A stretch of DNA of 59,991 nucleotides from a virus, in the IMG/VR virus record IMGVR_UViG_3300038426_000231, positions 1 to 59,991 of that record. One strand, 5' to 3'. The translations under genes and the position numbers were made by a program. The notes under the pieces were generated by a model. It was not told the origin of the DNA. It worked only from the letters and a program-made list of their open reading frames with translations, and searched no databases. Of the stretch, positions 57,640 to 59,991 are shown piece after piece (positions within the stretch are counted from its first letter, which is position 1; each line of letters starts with the position of its first letter).

Positions 57640-58344
57640 TTGGAAAACCATCGCAATTACCGACAGCAAGTGTTCGCCAGCATTCCGCCGTTTCTGGCAA
57701 TCGTTGCTTTGGTGTATGTGGGAAACATTCTTTATTGGTCTTACCGTCAACGTCGAAAATTAGAACGGGAAAAAGCGGAATTGTTGCGGACTTCGATCAA
57801 GCTGCGCAAGCAAGCTGAATGCGATCATCTAACCGACCTGTGGAATCGCCGCATCATTGTTGAGCGTCTACAGCAAGAGGTAGAACGGTCTTACCGTGAC
57901 AATACGCCGCTCAGTGTAATTATGGTGGATCTCGATCACTTCAAGCGGGTCAACGATACCTTTGGCCATCCCGCTGGTGATCAGGTACTGCGGCAGGTAG
58001 GCGCAATCTTTAAAAATTCTCTGCGCTCCTACGATGGCGCAGGCAGGTATGGCGGAGAAGAATTTCTTTTGATTCTTCCTGGCGTCAATCTGCTGAATGC
58101 GGTTGCGCGTGCGGAACAGTTGCGTCAATCGATCGAGTCGGCCCGCTTTCGATATAACGGCACTTCCATTGCCATGACCGCCAGTTTTGGCGTCGTTTCT
58201 GATTTTCCTACTGATCCAGCAGAATTGATCCACGCTGTGGATGCCGCGCTTTATCAAGCCAAAAACAGCGGACGCAACTGCATCATGACGATCAAGCAGA
58301 AATCATCTTCTTTTGATCTTCCGCAGGATTCTATCTCTCTTTGA
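57640..58344 (+). CDS. Membrane-anchored diguanylate cyclase (GGDEF)
   Basis: The 234-residue protein has one membrane helix (about residues 12-34), a charged coiled linker (36-60) and a complete GGDEF domain. DLDHFKRVNDTFGH (97-110) carries the metal Asp97 and Asn105, GDQVL (113-117) the guanine-binding Asp, RYGGEEF (136-142) the active site, and RSYD (129-132) an intact inhibitory I-site. Asp at 114 favours c-di-GMP over hybrid cyclic dinucleotides. Likely start is TTG 57640, seven to eight bases after GGAGA; an ATG at 57635 is out of frame. A phage-encoded cyclase is rare; it could alter host biofilm, motility or CBASS-type signalling. Confidence 0.88.
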   Translation: MENHRNYRQQVFASIPPFLAIVALVYVGNILYWSYRQRRKLEREKAELLRTSIKLRKQAECDHLTDLWNRRIIVERLQQEVERSYRDNTPLSVIMVDLDHFKRVNDTFGHPAGDQVLRQVGAIFKNSLRSYDGAGRYGGEEFLLILPGVNLLNAVARAEQLRQSIESARFRYNGTSIAMTASFGVVSDFPTDPAELIHAVDAALYQAKNSGRNCIMTIKQKSSSFDLPQDSISL

Positions 58345-58358
58345 TAGAGGACCAAAAA
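58340..58358 (+). promoter_or_regulatory. Early leader element, copy 8
   Basis: TTTGATAGAGGACCAAAAA. It overlaps the stop codon of the cyclase gene and precedes the Cys-rich protein by 36 bases. Confidence 0.6.
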
Positions 58359-58393
58359 TTTAAACCCATTTTCCATTGAAAAGGAAGAACGCT

Positions 58394-58825
58394 ATGAGCG
58401 TCGAAAAAATTACCAAAGTTGTTAACCGTTGCGTCTGTGAATTGCCCGACTGTATTGGAAAAGGCCGACCGTGGGACTCCAAGGATGAGAAAATTCCCAA
58501 GCGTTGCTCTTGGTGCAAGCGCACCGGCTGGAATGGTCAAGACCGCCGCCGCAAAGATGGACAATACGAATGGGTGCGCGTGCGGCAGTGCTCCACCTGC
58601 GGCGGTACCCAATGGATTCAGAACGCCGAGGGCATTGAAGTCTGTGCGCATTGCTCCGCTGCTGCCCTCCAGCCTTCGCCCGCCGCCGCACCGGCAAAGA
58701 AGACCGCAGCTGCTCACACTCCTGGCTGTAAATGCACGCTCTGTCAAATCAAGCGCGCCAAAAAGTCCAAACCCGCAGTCGTCAAGCTGCCCAAACCACG
58801 CAAGGTCAAGAGGATTGAAGAATGA
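58394..58825 (+). CDS. Multi-zinc-ribbon protein
   Basis: ATG 58394 behind AAGGAAGAACGC gives 143 residues with CSWCKRTGWNG (about 33-43), CSTCGG (about 62-67), CAHC (about 80-83) and CKCTLC (about 110-115), and a basic Ala/Lys tail. Several zinc ribbons in a small basic protein suggest nucleic acid binding, for example transcription or RNA polymerase control. Its stop overlaps the next start as ATGA. Confidence 0.65.
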   Translation: MSVEKITKVVNRCVCELPDCIGKGRPWDSKDEKIPKRCSWCKRTGWNGQDRRRKDGQYEWVRVRQCSTCGGTQWIQNAEGIEVCAHCSAAALQPSPAAAPAKKTAAAHTPGCKCTLCQIKRAKKSKPAVVKLPKPRKVKRIEE

Positions 58826-59046
58826 ACATGAAACCGATTCTTCGCATGCTTTCGACCGAGGATTTTCTAAAGATGCTCACCGCCTGCCAGAACGCACGGG
58901 AGCGCTTCTACCTGCAGCTCGGCCGCAATGACCCGGATTTTGAGTACCACATCGATCTGCCGACAGAAGATGGAAAAGGATTGATCGAACCACTCGTCGA
59001 TATGCCTGCATGGCTCGACGATGAAACGAGGTTTCCCAATGGCTGA
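58822..59046 (+). CDS. Small hypothetical protein, 74 residues
   Basis: Begins MNMKPILRMLSTEDFLKMLT, helical then acidic, ending WLDDETRFPNG. GAGGATTGAAG precedes it and the start overlaps the zinc-ribbon gene stop. Function unknown. Confidence 0.58.
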   Translation: MNMKPILRMLSTEDFLKMLTACQNARERFYLQLGRNDPDFEYHIDLPTEDGKGLIEPLVDMPAWLDDETRFPNG

Positions 59047-59332
59047 AAATCCGCAAGGCGTTCGTATTTCGGTATCAAAGTACAAGAATCTTGCCGGTGA
59101 CCTCGCCGAGAATCTTTCCGGCCAGAACCCGGTTTTCTACGGACTTTATCGCAATGGGGAAGGCTGCTGCCTGGAAGAAGAAAAACTTTATGCCTACGAG
59201 CCTCAGCATGATTATCGCTCCGGCGCAATTGTGATGAGGGATGGAACACGCATGGCCATCTCTCAGGCCAAGGCACGTCAAGCTGGATGGAATGACCTGG
59301 CCGAAAAAATGGCGTTGAAAGGGATTCAATGA
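59039..59332 (+). CDS. Small hypothetical protein, 97 residues
   Basis: ATG 59039 (MAENPQGVRISVSKYKNLAG) with CGAGGTTTCC ahead of it. It overlaps the preceding gene by eight bases and its stop overlaps the recombinase start as ATGA. It contains a CCLEEEKLYAYE stretch. Function unknown. Confidence 0.6.
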   Translation: MAENPQGVRISVSKYKNLAGDLAENLSGQNPVFYGLYRNGEGCCLEEEKLYAYEPQHDYRSGAIVMRDGTRMAISQAKARQAGWNDLAEKMALKGIQ

Positions 59333-59991
59333 TCAAGGCTTTTGTCTATCTCCGCGTCAGCGGCAAAGGGCAGATTGAAGGCGACGGCTTCGACCGTCAA
59401 CTGCTCGCCTGCGAACAATACGCAGCCAGCAATGAAATTGAAATTGTTGAAGTCTTTCGGGAAGAAGGCATCTCCGGCACCAAAGAACTCGATGACCGGC
59501 CGGCGCTTTCCGAGCTTTTTGCCGCACTGGAAGAGAACGGCATCAAAACCGTGATTGTCGAAAAGTTGGATCGTGTGGCCCGCGATCTGATGGTGCAAGA
59601 AACCATCCTTGCCGACATGCAAAAACACGGCTACACCCTTCTATCCACAGCCGAGCCGGATCTATGCTCACAAGACCCCAGCCGTGTTTTAATGCGGCAA
59701 ATCTTTGGTGCCCTGGCTCAATGGGAACGGGCCATGATCGTGATGAAGCTGCGTGGCGCGCGCCAGCGTAAAAAGGCGAGGGGTGAGCGCGGAGATGGGC
59801 GCCATGCCTTCGGCGAAAAGCCCGGCGAAGAGCAGATCCTCACCAGGATTCATGCCCTCGGCCTTCAAGGAGAAAGCACGCAATCCATCGCACAGATACT
59901 GAACAAAGAAGGCATTCCTACCAGGATGGGAAGGGCTTGGAACCGCGGAACGATCGCCAAGATCCTGGCACGGAAACAAAAGTCCACATAA
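59329..59991 (+). CDS. Serine recombinase / resolvase
   Basis: The 220-residue protein is a serine recombinase. YLRVSGKGQ (7-15) holds the likely catalytic Ser11. EGISGTKELDDRPALSELF and VIVEKLDRVARDL (about 75-87) are the family blocks, with R83 in the active-site cluster. The C-terminus has a helix-turn-helix-like QSIAQILNKEGIPTRMGRAW. It is shorter than large serine integrases and fits a resolvase/invertase or small integrase. It may mediate integration, dimer resolution or segment inversion. It ends at the last base of the window. Confidence 0.85.
   Translation: MIKAFVYLRVSGKGQIEGDGFDRQLLACEQYAASNEIEIVEVFREEGISGTKELDDRPALSELFAALEENGIKTVIVEKLDRVARDLMVQETILADMQKHGYTLLSTAEPDLCSQDPSRVLMRQIFGALAQWERAMIVMKLRGARQRKKARGERGDGRHAFGEKPGEEQILTRIHALGLQGESTQSIAQILNKEGIPTRMGRAWNRGTIAKILARKQKST

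Noticed and set aside
57635-57760. ATG just before the cyclase as its start
   Set aside because: It is in another frame and ends after about 40 codons. The GGDEF frame begins at TTG 57640 with a suitable GGAGA spacing.
51989-58347. TTTGATAG element as an ordinary -35 box (TTGATA)
   Set aside because: No consistent -10 hexamer follows at 16-18 bases in the copies inspected, so a standard promoter reading was not adopted.
1-59991. tRNA or rRNA genes
   Set aside because: I looked for cloverleaf-type arms and the GTTCRANNC T-loop in intergenic gaps and found none that I could support by eye.

Overview
This window looks like most of a tailed-phage genome (free phage, prophage or phage-plasmid). 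It carries a large terminase, portal, scaffold-like protein, major capsid protein, connector-like proteins, fibre-like proteins and a lysis cassette. No tail sheath or tape measure stands out and the internal virion proteins are large, so a podovirus-like particle is likely. The host cannot be fixed from sequence alone. The small accessory proteins (a CDWPRPC-type nuclease-like protein, DUF932 and DUF6573 proteins) resemble families I associate with Acidobacteriota mobile elements, but that is only a guess. No DNA polymerase, primase, helicase or tRNA is visible, so more genome probably lies beyond the edges, or the host supplies replication.

Layout. 1-5500 (+): RusA resolvase, then a tightly coupled cassette of three to four glycosyltransferases, two SAM-methyltransferase-like proteins and a hexapeptide acetyltransferase, closed by a strong hairpin. 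5687-6152: a seven-repeat CRISPR-like array (37-nt repeats, 33-36-nt spacers) with no cas effector in the window. 6280-6558: a small gene. 6565-6855: a decayed continuation of the array. 6895-7241: an 80-bp tandem repeat. 7269-9795: two hypothetical genes, a Cas4-resembling nuclease-like protein on the minus strand, and a VapBC toxin-antitoxin pair. 9797-48886: a leftward late region. In transcription order it holds a regulator and small early-late genes, a PP-loop sulfurtransferase-like protein, terminase, portal, scaffold, capsid, connectors, four proteins with signal peptides (two with long fibre-type repeats), holin/spanin/endolysin candidates, and very large virion proteins. 48887-49862: a roughly 1-kb divergent control region with two different operator-like clusters. 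49863-59991 (+): many small early genes with stereotyped 5' leaders, a DUF932 protein, an adenine-type DNA methyltransferase, a membrane diguanylate cyclase and a serine recombinase.

Regulation is the most legible part of the window. A small XRE-type protein (48653-48886) sits beside four copies of TTGCGC-N5-TTGCGC. A fifth copy lies 38 kb away between two divergent genes near 10.7 kb. A second dyad (TGCACCACAGTGCA type) is clustered at 49.5-49.8 kb and recurs before the cyclase gene. A third palindrome (GTCCAGATTCTGGAC) occurs four times. Early genes share a TTTGATAG-N-GTGACCAAA leader element and covarying hairpins. The late operon is divided by five copies of a leader-hairpin module, four of them with a recognisable sigma70-like promoter.

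The strongest candidates for something undescribed are the orphan CRISPR-like array with its decayed partner and neighbouring tandem repeat, the exported fibre-like proteins, and the layered repeat-based regulation. All functional statements are from sequence reading only; no database search was run.
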